Assembly: GCF_021538615.1 (NCBI RefSeq)
Contig: NZ_JAJHIZ010000003.1
Span: forward strand, 1,178,001-1,242,000
DNA: 64,000 nt
Reading direction: 5' to 3'
Source: Niabella agricola
GTDB taxonomy: Bacteria; Bacteroidota; Bacteroidia; Chitinophagales; Chitinophagaceae
The notes under the pieces were generated by a model. The model did no database searches. It was not told the origin of the DNA and was given only the letters and a program-made list of their open reading frames with translations. Shown one piece after another: positions 32,747 to 41,292 of the stretch (position 1 is the stretch's first letter; the number at the start of each line of letters is the position of its first letter). The position numbers were made by a program, and so were the translations under genes.

Positions 32747-35467
32747 TTATTGATTTAATCTTATTTTAAACGAATACCTGCCACTTCCCAATTCCAGGTG
32801 CGTGGTATTATTTTTCCGGTCGGCCACCTGCTTTAATGGTTGACCTGATACCGTTACCTTATCTGACGGAATGCTGATTACCGCCGATGTATTTGGCGGT
32901 AGTTCGATCGCCCAATCTAGTGCATTCCCGTCCCGTTTCCAGGAACTTTTTATTAGCCCGTAGGGTGATTCATAAGAGGCATTCACGCTATCCAGACCTT
33001 TTGCAAATGCCGGCTGCATGCGGATCTTCTTAAAAGCCGCAGCGCCCGGTTCGGTTTGAATACCCGCCAGGCTTTCAAAACCCCAGGTGACCAGGTCGCC
33101 CAGTAGCATCACATGGTTCTGCGAATTCATCTGCGGGTTGGCGGTATTTCCATTCCACAATTCCCAGATGGTGGTAGCTCCTTGTGCTGCCATATACCCC
33201 CAGCTGGGATAAGTTTTATTAGTAGCCACTGTAAATGCAGCATCAGCATATTCGTATTTTGTCAACCCGCGCATCAGCCACTGGGTACCGATCACACCGG
33301 TGCTGATGTGCATATTATCTTTTTTTAATTTCTGTAACAGCTGCTCTTTCACCGCTGCTATCTTTGGCTTTGGTACCATCCCAAAATACAGTGGCAGCAG
33401 GTTAGCGGTTGCCGTATTATTATCATAGTGATTACCATTCTTCAGGAATGTTTTGTTGAAGGCCGCTTTTATGCGGGCCGCCCGCTGATCATAACCGGTC
33501 ACATCTCCGGGCCTGCCGGTCAACACAGCAAACTGTTTCATTACTTTCAGCAGGTGATAATAATAAGCCGTGGCCAGCAAGGTTCCGTTCGTATTCCGCA
33601 GCGGGTCTTTTGAACGGATCAGTTCCAGGCTTTCCGGCGGCACACACCAGTCGCCGTATTTATCCTTTGTGATCAGGTCCTCCTTCCTGTATTTCCGCCA
33701 CATATATTCCATCCACTTTTTCATGGAAGGATAATGCTTCTCGATCGATTGCCGGTCGCCGTACTGCCGGTACAGCATTTCCGCCACCAGGATATAAGCG
33801 GCAGGCCAGGTCACATTGTCGCTGTAATAATTCCAGAAGGCCGGTGCCACATCGGGGACCGCGCCTTCCTCTGTTTGCGATTCCCGGATATCATCCAGCC
33901 ATTTGGCATATAAGGTAGCGTTGTTAAACAAATAACTTTCACCCAGAGCGCCCTGGGTGCGATCGCCCAGCCAAGGCTGCCGCTCATTGCGCTGCGGACA
34001 ATCCACCGGCATACCTTTGTAATTGGAAGCAATGCTCCACCAGGCATTTTTCAACACCTGGTTCAGCGTGACATTGGAGGTTTCCAGTTTACCGGTGGTG
34101 GCCATCTGATCATAGATCAGCAATCCCATAAAATTATTCACTGATGGAATACCGGGATAGCCGGTGATCTCCACGTAGCGGAATCCATGGTATACAAATG
34201 AAGGCTGCCATTGTTCTTCTGCACCGCCTTTTAAGGTATAAATGTCTGTAACCCGCGCATCCCGGAGGTTAGCCGTATAAAGCGATCCATCCGGTTGCAG
34301 GCTCTCTGCAAAACGTAATTTTACTTTTTGTCCGCGCATGCCCTTTACTTTCATCCGCAGCCATCCGGCAAAGTTCTGTCCCATGTCCAGGATATAAACG
34401 CTATCCTTTAACCGGTTAATTTTTTTTGGCAGCATCGAGTCCATGACCCGCATCCCGGGTGTCAGCTGAGCCCGCAGCCTTCCTTCCGGCGCGCTTACCA
34501 GTCGCGGTCGGGTCCATTTTGTGTCGTCAAAAGAGGCGGTTGTCCATCCTGGAAATTCTTTAGTGGCATCATACTCTTCCCCGTCGTATTCGTTGTTGGT
34601 GCGGATGGGACCATCTGCCGTAAATTTCCAGGAATCATCCGACACAATCAGCTTCCGACTGCCATCAGCATAAGTGATCTCCAGTTGCAGCAACAGTTTG
34701 GGATAGCCAAAGGTGTTGATCTTTTTGGGCTTGTAATTCTGACGCATAGTAAAAAAGCGGCCGTTGCCCAGCACCACACCGATCGCATTTTTTCCATCAA
34801 CCAGGTTAGCCGATACATCAAAACTATTGTACCGTACCGATTTCCGGTAATCGGTGGGTACGGGCGCCAGTACCTGGCCGCCGATCTTTTTTCCGTTCAG
34901 GTAGAGTTCATATACCCCCAAACCCGCAATATGCAATACTGCGGTCTTTATTTTTTGTTCTACATCAAATCCTTTCCGGAAATACCTGGCAGAAAGCCGC
35001 GACCATTGTGTAATACTATCCCAGGACGATGCTTTATCATAACCGATCCATTTTGCTTTCCAATCGCCGGCTTGCAATAGTCCCATGCTCCATTGCCCCA
35101 TATCGCTCCAGGCGCTGTCGTTCTTATTGGAAAAGACCTGCACTTTCCAATAACAATTATCATTACTGGTAAGCGGCTTTCCTTTATATGCAATCAATAA
35201 TGACTCATCCGAAATAACTTTACCACTGTTCCAGAGATCCGGCTTACCCGTATCCAGCAATGCTTTTGAGGAAGCCACCCATATCCGGTAGGCTGTCTGT
35301 TTTACATGGTGCTGATCGCTTTTTAATTGCCAGCTCAGCCGGGGCTGTACCACATCAATGCCAACAGGATTATTGAGCTGCTCGCATTTCAACTCCTGTA
35401 CGGCCAGCTGGGCCTGCATTACAGCGGGAAAGGCCAGTAGCCATAAGATGATCATCCGCCTGCTCAT
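32747..35467 (-). CDS. GH78 alpha-L-rhamnosidase
   Basis: 906 residues with signal peptide (AFPAVMQAQ). GH78 enzymes are inverting alpha-L-rhamnosidases. Domain order: Ig-like N-terminal domain (about 24-135), alpha-L-rhamnosidase N domain/CBM67-like sandwich (about 155-340; GLGVYELYLNGKKIG), concanavalin-like domain with LDMGQNFAGWLRM (about 345-450), (alpha/alpha)6 barrel and C-terminal sandwich. The catalytic region is DCPQRNERQPWLGD: Asp489, Glu495 and Asp502 match the conserved acids of characterised GH78 enzymes, with Asn in place of the Asp before ER. Its start overlaps the GH2 stop by 4 bases. Expected to take rhamnose from pectic side chains. RG-II contains several rhamnose linkages; which one cannot be told. 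Confidence 0.94.
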   Translation of the reverse strand: MSRRMIILWLLAFPAVMQAQLAVQELKCEQLNNPVGIDVVQPRLSWQLKSDQHHVKQTAYRIWVASSKALLDTGKPDLWNSGKVISDESLLIAYKGKPLTSNDNCYWKVQVFSNKNDSAWSDMGQWSMGLLQAGDWKAKWIGYDKASSWDSITQWSRLSARYFRKGFDVEQKIKTAVLHIAGLGVYELYLNGKKIGGQVLAPVPTDYRKSVRYNSFDVSANLVDGKNAIGVVLGNGRFFTMRQNYKPKKINTFGYPKLLLQLEITYADGSRKLIVSDDSWKFTADGPIRTNNEYDGEEYDATKEFPGWTTASFDDTKWTRPRLVSAPEGRLRAQLTPGMRVMDSMLPKKINRLKDSVYILDMGQNFAGWLRMKVKGMRGQKVKLRFAESLQPDGSLYTANLRDARVTDIYTLKGGAEEQWQPSFVYHGFRYVEITGYPGIPSVNNFMGLLIYDQMATTGKLETSNVTLNQVLKNAWWSIASNYKGMPVDCPQRNERQPWLGDRTQGALGESYLFNNATLYAKWLDDIRESQTEEGAVPDVAPAFWNYYSDNVTWPAAYILVAEMLYRQYGDRQSIEKHYPSMKKWMEYMWRKYRKEDLITKDKYGDWCVPPESLELIRSKDPLRNTNGTLLATAYYYHLLKVMKQFAVLTGRPGDVTGYDQRAARIKAAFNKTFLKNGNHYDNNTATANLLPLYFGMVPKPKIAAVKEQLLQKLKKDNMHISTGVIGTQWLMRGLTKYEYADAAFTVATNKTYPSWGYMAAQGATTIWELWNGNTANPQMNSQNHVMLLGDLVTWGFESLAGIQTEPGAAAFKKIRMQPAFAKGLDSVNASYESPYGLIKSSWKRDGNALDWAIELPPNTSAVISIPSDKVTVSGQPLKQVADRKNNTTHLELGSGRYSFKIRLNQ

Positions 35468-38238
35468 TGCTTTGTTGTATTTGCGGAAAAATTAAACCAC
35501 AGGATCATTTTCAGCGCCCTGCCGGGATCTTTCTCGTAATCGTAAAAAATATTTTTTTGCCCCATGGGACCGGTGCTCTCGCTGGTCTGTGTTTTATTGC
35601 CGATGGAAGGGATCGCCTGCATAAAGGAAATATCTCCCTCCGGGAAAAGCGGTTCGTAATTGTGCCAGGGATCGGTCTTTGGCGCTGCAGAAAATAACCG
35701 CAAAAACAGGTCTTCCGTTTCTGTGGCCACCGTAAACCGCTGGTCTTTTCCATCGAAATACCCGCCATAAAAATTGGAATAATACCCTTTAAATTCCGGG
35801 TATACCCACTGTTCGCCGGTCTCCGTATTGTTGTATTGCTTGTTCCAAACACCGAAGGTTGTGCCCTTCATCCGGTTCTTCCATACCCGGTAGGGACCAT
35901 TGCCCATATAGGTTACCGAGCGCATCTGTGTTTCAGGGTAATCAAAATTAACGCCCAGCATATTCGTGTGCAGTGCTAAAGGGAAATAATGCACCTCCAT
36001 TTTGATCCATCCGCTGGGATAGATCGTCCACCGCAATGTATTAAAGCTTTCTTTTTTATCAAATGCCGATTCAATAATGAGCTGCTTTCCTTCAAAGCGA
36101 TGGGAAAAATTCTTAAAATTGGTTACCCCTTCCTGGATGCGGGGACCATTTGCAAGCGGCATCCGCCCTTTTGCATTTTCGACCGACAGCAGCAATCCCG
36201 TATTTTTATTGATGCTGAGCTGCACATCACTTACGCGGATTTTATAAATGGAATCTACGGTAACCAGTTGCACCGCCCCTTCTCCGTCTTGCTTTACCAT
36301 TTCCATCGCCTTTTTATCCGGCAAGCTGATCGGGAAGCTCCAGGTAAAGAGCTCCATTTGATTTTTATCCCTGACCGTTACATACAACACATCATAGGTG
36401 TTCCAGTCAGCCGGCAATTGCAGCTCCAGCACACCTTTGCCACCAGGTGCCACAGAGGGCGCCACAGCGGTTCCCTTTTTCTCTGCTGTTGCACTCAGAC
36501 CTAACCGTTTCAACTCCCAGCTAAAACGGCATTGATCCAGGTTGGTGTACAGGTAGCGGTTCTCGATCGTTAACCTGCCATCAAAATCCGGTGTCAGCTC
36601 CCTTCGTTCAACATACACCGGGCTCCAGATCTGTTTCACGGCGTAAAAGCTACCCTCCTTCTCATGGTGCGGCCCCACAATACCATCCGCCCCACGGTGC
36701 TTATCGGTATCCAGGGAGTCGTGCAGATCTTTCCGCACCACGGCCTGGTCGGCAAAATCCCACAGGAAGCCGCCTGCATGCAGCGGGTCTCGCCACATTT
36801 TATCCCAGTAATCTCCCAGTCCGGCGCCATGACCGCCATCGTATTGTCCGTGTAAAAACTCGGTGGGCAGTACGATATCATGTCCGTTATCATAATTGCC
36901 AATTCCGTAATTGTATTGCCGGTAATGCTGAGTTTCGATCCCGTTAAACAACTGCCAGGGATGCACCACCGGTCGCTGCTGCAGATCGAACGCCGTAAAC
37001 AGGGAGTCCAGTTCAACATTATGCCCCCCTTCATTTCCATTCGACCATAACACAATGGATGGATGATTCACATCATGATCGATCATTTCCTTCAGCAGCT
37101 TTGTACCCGTGGGTGTATCATAGTGCCCATGCCAGCCCGCCAGTTCATCCATCACAAACAACCCCAGCGAATCGCATACCTCCAGGAAATGCCCATCGGG
37201 CGGGTAATGACTCATCCGCACCGCGTTCATGTTCATTTCCTTTATCAGCAATACATCCTCAATGCTGTTCTGTTTACTTAGTGTACGACCGGTCTCCGGG
37301 CGGAAGGAATGCCGGTTGATGCCTTTGAACTTCACTTTTACGCCGTTCACATAAATGCCGTCCCGCTTCCGGAGCTCGACGGTACGGAAACCAAATTTTT
37401 TCGACAGGCTATGAACCGGTTGATTACTTTTATATAAAGTAAAAACAGCGGTATACAATTCCGGTGTTTCCGGCGTCCAGGGTCGAATATCGTTTACGGC
37501 CTCCGTTATAAAAAAGGAACCCTTTTTCCAGTCAAAAACACCGGACATATTACCAGGCAGTTTTTCACCTTTGCTATTAAGGAGTTCAACCTTTAGCTGT
37601 TCCTGTTTAGCAGCATTCGTGTTTACAACAGCAGCAAATGATCCATCCGCTCCCGCATTGATGGCTACTTTGCTGATATGCAAGGGTGGCAAGACTTCCA
37701 ACCATACCGGGCGGAAGATGCCACCGAAGATCCAGAAATCGCCTTCGCGCTCTGCCGCATTTACCGATTGATTGGCCGAGTGTTTGGCCACCGTTACTTC
37801 CAGCAGGTTTTCCTTTCCGTATTTCAACAGCTTGCTGATCTCATACCGGAAGGCATAAAAGGCCCCCTGGTGCACCGGACCGGCCAGCTTTCCGTTCACC
37901 TTTACTTCCGCATCCGTCATCACACCCTCAAAAACAATGTTCACCATTTTGTCTTTCCAATCCGCAGGAACGGTGAACCGATGCTTATACAATCCTTTTT
38001 CTTTCCCTTTAACGCTCTCCTTTGCAAACCCGTAGTTATATTTCCCAAACCCCTGTAACTCCCAGCAGGAGGGCACTCCGATGGTGGTCCATTTGTTTGC
38101 GTTCATACCGCCCGTGCAATAAAAGTTCCACTGCACCATATCGCCGCTTCCCTTGCCAGAAAGGTATTTCACCTCCGTTTGCTGAGCGTTGGCGCTCACA
38201 AAGAAGAATAAGAAAAATATATAAATAAGTCTGCGCAT
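35464..38238 (-). CDS. GH2 beta-glycosidase
   Basis: 924 residues, signal peptide ending near residue 19 (VSANAQ). GH2 is a retaining family covering beta-galactosidase, beta-glucuronidase and beta-mannosidase. Domains: sugar-binding jelly roll (about 30-185; WTTIGVPSCWELQGFG), Ig-like domain, TIM barrel with acid/base Glu403 (WSNGNEGG) and nucleophile Glu460 (LPTEFLHG), and a long C-terminal beta-galactosidase small-chain domain (about 650-890; YMGNGPYRVWKNR). The last feature makes beta-galactosidase-like specificity more likely than glucuronidase. It overlaps the following GH78 gene by 4 bases and lies 67 bases downstream of the acetylesterase gene, inside the main pectin run. RG-II has both beta-galactose and beta-glucuronic acid; GH2 enzymes act on both in B. 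thetaiotaomicron. Confidence 0.93.
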   Translation of the reverse strand: MRRLIYIFFLFFFVSANAQQTEVKYLSGKGSGDMVQWNFYCTGGMNANKWTTIGVPSCWELQGFGKYNYGFAKESVKGKEKGLYKHRFTVPADWKDKMVNIVFEGVMTDAEVKVNGKLAGPVHQGAFYAFRYEISKLLKYGKENLLEVTVAKHSANQSVNAAEREGDFWIFGGIFRPVWLEVLPPLHISKVAINAGADGSFAAVVNTNAAKQEQLKVELLNSKGEKLPGNMSGVFDWKKGSFFITEAVNDIRPWTPETPELYTAVFTLYKSNQPVHSLSKKFGFRTVELRKRDGIYVNGVKVKFKGINRHSFRPETGRTLSKQNSIEDVLLIKEMNMNAVRMSHYPPDGHFLEVCDSLGLFVMDELAGWHGHYDTPTGTKLLKEMIDHDVNHPSIVLWSNGNEGGHNVELDSLFTAFDLQQRPVVHPWQLFNGIETQHYRQYNYGIGNYDNGHDIVLPTEFLHGQYDGGHGAGLGDYWDKMWRDPLHAGGFLWDFADQAVVRKDLHDSLDTDKHRGADGIVGPHHEKEGSFYAVKQIWSPVYVERRELTPDFDGRLTIENRYLYTNLDQCRFSWELKRLGLSATAEKKGTAVAPSVAPGGKGVLELQLPADWNTYDVLYVTVRDKNQMELFTWSFPISLPDKKAMEMVKQDGEGAVQLVTVDSIYKIRVSDVQLSINKNTGLLLSVENAKGRMPLANGPRIQEGVTNFKNFSHRFEGKQLIIESAFDKKESFNTLRWTIYPSGWIKMEVHYFPLALHTNMLGVNFDYPETQMRSVTYMGNGPYRVWKNRMKGTTFGVWNKQYNNTETGEQWVYPEFKGYYSNFYGGYFDGKDQRFTVATETEDLFLRLFSAAPKTDPWHNYEPLFPEGDISFMQAIPSIGNKTQTSESTGPMGQKNIFYDYEKDPGRALKMILWFNFSANTTKQ

Positions 38239-38304
38239 TTTTTATGTTGTCATCGGCAGTGCTGCTATCGGCTCCCTTGTTGCCTGTCCGCCGTGGTGGA
38301 TCAC

Positions 38305-39774
38305 TCACTTCAGCTTCAGTGCAGGTATAATGCCGCGAAACTTATAGTTTCGCGGAGCGGTACGGAACGGCAATGCCGGCAAGCCTTCTTTATTATATAA
38401 CGATGCCCGGGCATCTTCCCGCCAGGCATAACGCACCGCACGGGGGGCCACCACTCCTGCCGCATGTACCTGAATCTTGCTATCTTTAATAACGGCATCT
38501 GCTTTTACATAATCGCCGTTTTCGTTTTCCACTTCAAATCCTTCCAGCGGCCTTCCCTCCCGGCTTATCAGCCCTTTTCCTTTATAGTTAAAATCAATTA
38601 CAAATGTATCCCCTTTTTTTACGGCGCTTTTAAATACCGGCCCCATTGGCGCAGCACTGCTAACCTTATAAGCAGCACTAAGCGCCGTTCCGGCCATGCG
38701 CTTTCCAAGGTCCCATTTATTTACCGGGTGCAGATCCGCCGGATCATCGTTCAGATCCAGGGTGCTGATCATGACCGTATGCGGGATCCTTAAGGCCGCG
38801 GCCTGTGCCTCCCAGAACTCCGGTTCACTATATACTGTATAAGGGCGGTCCGTTGCTTTTGAATAATAATAGGGCGCGATCTGCACATAATAAAAAGGTA
38901 AATGGTCATTACCCCATTGTTTACGCCAGTACCGGATCAGCGCCTCCATTTTATAACTGTATTGCTGGCGTTCGTTCAAAAAACAGTTGGATTCTCCCTG
39001 GTACCATAAAAATCCTTTTAGCGCAAAGGGTATCAACGGTTGGATCATCGTGGTATAAAACTTGCCCGGATCGCCGTCTATTTTATGCGTACTGTCTCTT
39101 TGGTTGCTAAAAAAATCAAGTTCCATAAAAGCATCCCTCGGCATCCAGGGTTCAATCCGGCTACCGGGTATGGCCGCGGAGATCACACCTACCGGCACTT
39201 TCAGCCGGGCCTGTAATTCTTTTGCAAAGAAATACCCAACGGCTGAAAAGCTGCGCAAGGCCGTTCCTTCCGCCTGATTCCACCCCGCGTGCGTGGAATC
39301 AGGCATCATTTTTTTGCGCTCGGCTAAAAAAATGCGGATATGCGTATTATGCGCCGTTTCCAGTTCGTCAACCGGCCAATGCGCCCCCGGTGGCGGCTGT
39401 AGCTTACCGATCTTGCGCATGGCAAATTCCATATTTGATTGCCCTGAGCAAAGCCACACTTCCCCTACCAGGATATTTTGTAATCTTATTGTTTCGTTAT
39501 CCGACCGGATCTCCAGCATCGCCGGATCAAAAGACGCCTTTTCCGGTTTCAGTATAACCTTCCAGTTCCCGGATGCATCTGCCCTGGTTTCTCTTTGCTG
39601 TTTCTTAAACCGGATAGTTACAAGTGTTCCTGCCCGAGCCTGTCCCCAAATGGGCAACGGCTGTCCCTGCTGCAATACCATATTGTGACCGATAATCTTT
39701 GCAAGGGCTAATTGTGCATCCAGCCTCGGCACAAGTACCATCATCATTATCAGGATCAATCCATATTTTATCAT
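38305..39774 (-). CDS. Sialate O-acetylesterase-type SGNH esterase
   Basis: 489 residues with a signal peptide (MIKYGLILIMMMVLVPRLDAQ). Periplasmic carbohydrate esterase removing O-acetyl groups. The SGNH-hydrolase signature is complete: nucleophile Ser113 in CSGQSNMEF, oxyanion block AAIPGSRIEPW, WYQGESN (257-263), and catalytic His349 in DDPADLHPVN. N-terminal beta domain about 22-100. The gene's ATG overlaps the stop of the GH142-like gene by 4 bases (ATGA), so translation is coupled. RG-II is acetylated on the aceric acid and methyl-fucose of chain B, and related esterases are part of the B. thetaiotaomicron pathway; that is the inferred substrate here. Confidence 0.92.
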   Translation of the reverse strand: MIKYGLILIMMMVLVPRLDAQLALAKIIGHNMVLQQGQPLPIWGQARAGTLVTIRFKKQQRETRADASGNWKVILKPEKASFDPAMLEIRSDNETIRLQNILVGEVWLCSGQSNMEFAMRKIGKLQPPPGAHWPVDELETAHNTHIRIFLAERKKMMPDSTHAGWNQAEGTALRSFSAVGYFFAKELQARLKVPVGVISAAIPGSRIEPWMPRDAFMELDFFSNQRDSTHKIDGDPGKFYTTMIQPLIPFALKGFLWYQGESNCFLNERQQYSYKMEALIRYWRKQWGNDHLPFYYVQIAPYYYSKATDRPYTVYSEPEFWEAQAAALRIPHTVMISTLDLNDDPADLHPVNKWDLGKRMAGTALSAAYKVSSAAPMGPVFKSAVKKGDTFVIDFNYKGKGLISREGRPLEGFEVENENGDYVKADAVIKDSKIQVHAAGVVAPRAVRYAWREDARASLYNKEGLPALPFRTAPRNYKFRGIIPALKLK

Positions 39775-41291
39775 AACTCTCCTGTAATCTTTGTTAACCG
39801 TTTGGAACGCTGCACCAGTTTACCATCTGCCCAAACCGACAAGCCTTTTCCTTTATGGTATTTTTTTCCCGTCCTATCCCAGATGATCGTAATGATCTTT
39901 CCGTGGTACAAAACATTATCCAGCGCAAACCAATCCCATGTTCCCGCGGGGAGCAAGGGGTTCACTTCGATCCGGTTATCGGCTCTTGGCACCAGGCCGG
40001 CGATACCGGAGATCACCAGGTCATTAAACGTGGAATGATTATAATACCGGCTCCGCTCTTCTCCTTTCAGCCAGGCGCCGGTTTTTTCATCGAGGTATTC
40101 GCCGATATAAGGTTTCCCATCCCGGTGTTGCGAGCGTACATAGGTATCCATCAACTGGTAGTAATCCTTCCTGGAAATGATCGATTGTTGATAACTGCGC
40201 AGGAAATTGCCCATCGCGGTAAGGGTCTGGGCCGTGGCAAAGGGCCATACCGCGCCATCCCATTCGCAATTGCAGCAGCCATGGGTCCGGAAACCGGGAT
40301 GACTCCGGTCGGCCGTGGTAATGCCAAAAGGAGCATAAAAATGTTTTGCATCCATCAATCGCTTCCAGGCTTTGTTGTATTGACCGCCCGGCATATTGAA
40401 GTACCAGGGAATAAATCCGATCTCCTCCATTACATTGGCCAGGGTATCACCCTTTTCTTTCCGTACTTCAAAGAAATCCGCAGCCGGATTCCACAGTAAG
40501 GCCTCGGTTTGCTTTTTTATTGTATCTGCTTTTTTATTGAATAAGGCCGCATCCTCAGAGAATCCCTTCATGGTGGCTATTAGCGCCAGTGCTTTTGCGT
40601 TGCCATACATATACCCGTTAATGGATGGTCTTGGATTTTTTTCTCTTCTGCCTCCACTGATGGTTTCCTCCATGGCATCCCGCACATCATATTGCCAGAA
40701 GAGCCCACTTTTTGCCTTGCGCTCTTCTTCCCATCCTTTGTAATCAGCTTCCAGGTCGGGATACAGATCCAGCAGAAAATTCTTGTCGCCATTTACCAGG
40801 TAGCGATGGTAAACCGCATCCGCATTCCAGCCACTGTAAAACCGGAGCTTTTTCATCGGCTTTCCGCCATTTCCCCTGTACCAAATATGCAGGTTATCAT
40901 CCATGTATTTTTTATCATGTAGCCAGCGGGCTTCATAAATATGATGCCCCAGCCCGCTGCTGATCAGGTTATATTTATCTGCATAAGAACGCTGTACAAG
41001 AAATTCGGTGAATACATAGCCCTGATCTGTTTGTTTTATATGCTTGCGCAGGGTCCACCAGCGATAGTAATACAACTCCTCCCAGTTTTTATCCGGACAT
41101 TCAAAAAGCGGGATATTAGCCTTCATCCATTCCCAGGAAGCCGCATTGGGGATGGCCTGAACAATGTTCTCATCTTCCATGGTATTGAACCGGTCTACAT
41201 AATGTTTAAATGCATCCGCCTGCAATACCTGGGCTTTTGATCCCGTAGCTATCATCAAGAACAATACACTATATAGCAATCTTACCCGCAT
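39771..41291 (-). CDS. MGH1/GH63-like barrel glycosidase, probably GH142-type
   Basis: 506 residues from ATG 41291 (MRVRLLYSVLFLMIATGSKAQ, signal peptide); the frame extends upstream into the preceding gene without a better start. The (alpha/alpha)6-barrel pattern resembles mannosylglycerate hydrolase/GH63: LYYYRWWTLRKHI, YRGNGGKPMKKLRFYSGWNADAVYHRYL, QYDVRDAMEETISG with acidic candidates, CNCEWDGAVWPFATAQTL, and RYYNHSTFNDLVISGIAGLVPR. Just upstream, TAA-C-ATG separates it from a beta-propeller protein. In B. thetaiotaomicron BT1020 a GH143 domain and a GH142 beta-L-arabinofuranosidase domain lie on one chain; this adjacent pair looks like the same two modules on separate chains. The GH142 assignment is inference from that arrangement and the fold. 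Confidence 0.65.
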   Translation of the reverse strand: MRVRLLYSVLFLMIATGSKAQVLQADAFKHYVDRFNTMEDENIVQAIPNAASWEWMKANIPLFECPDKNWEELYYYRWWTLRKHIKQTDQGYVFTEFLVQRSYADKYNLISSGLGHHIYEARWLHDKKYMDDNLHIWYRGNGGKPMKKLRFYSGWNADAVYHRYLVNGDKNFLLDLYPDLEADYKGWEEERKAKSGLFWQYDVRDAMEETISGGRREKNPRPSINGYMYGNAKALALIATMKGFSEDAALFNKKADTIKKQTEALLWNPAADFFEVRKEKGDTLANVMEEIGFIPWYFNMPGGQYNKAWKRLMDAKHFYAPFGITTADRSHPGFRTHGCCNCEWDGAVWPFATAQTLTAMGNFLRSYQQSIISRKDYYQLMDTYVRSQHRDGKPYIGEYLDEKTGAWLKGEERSRYYNHSTFNDLVISGIAGLVPRADNRIEVNPLLPAGTWDWFALDNVLYHGKIITIIWDRTGKKYHKGKGLSVWADGKLVQRSKRLTKITGEL

Positions 41292-41292
41292 G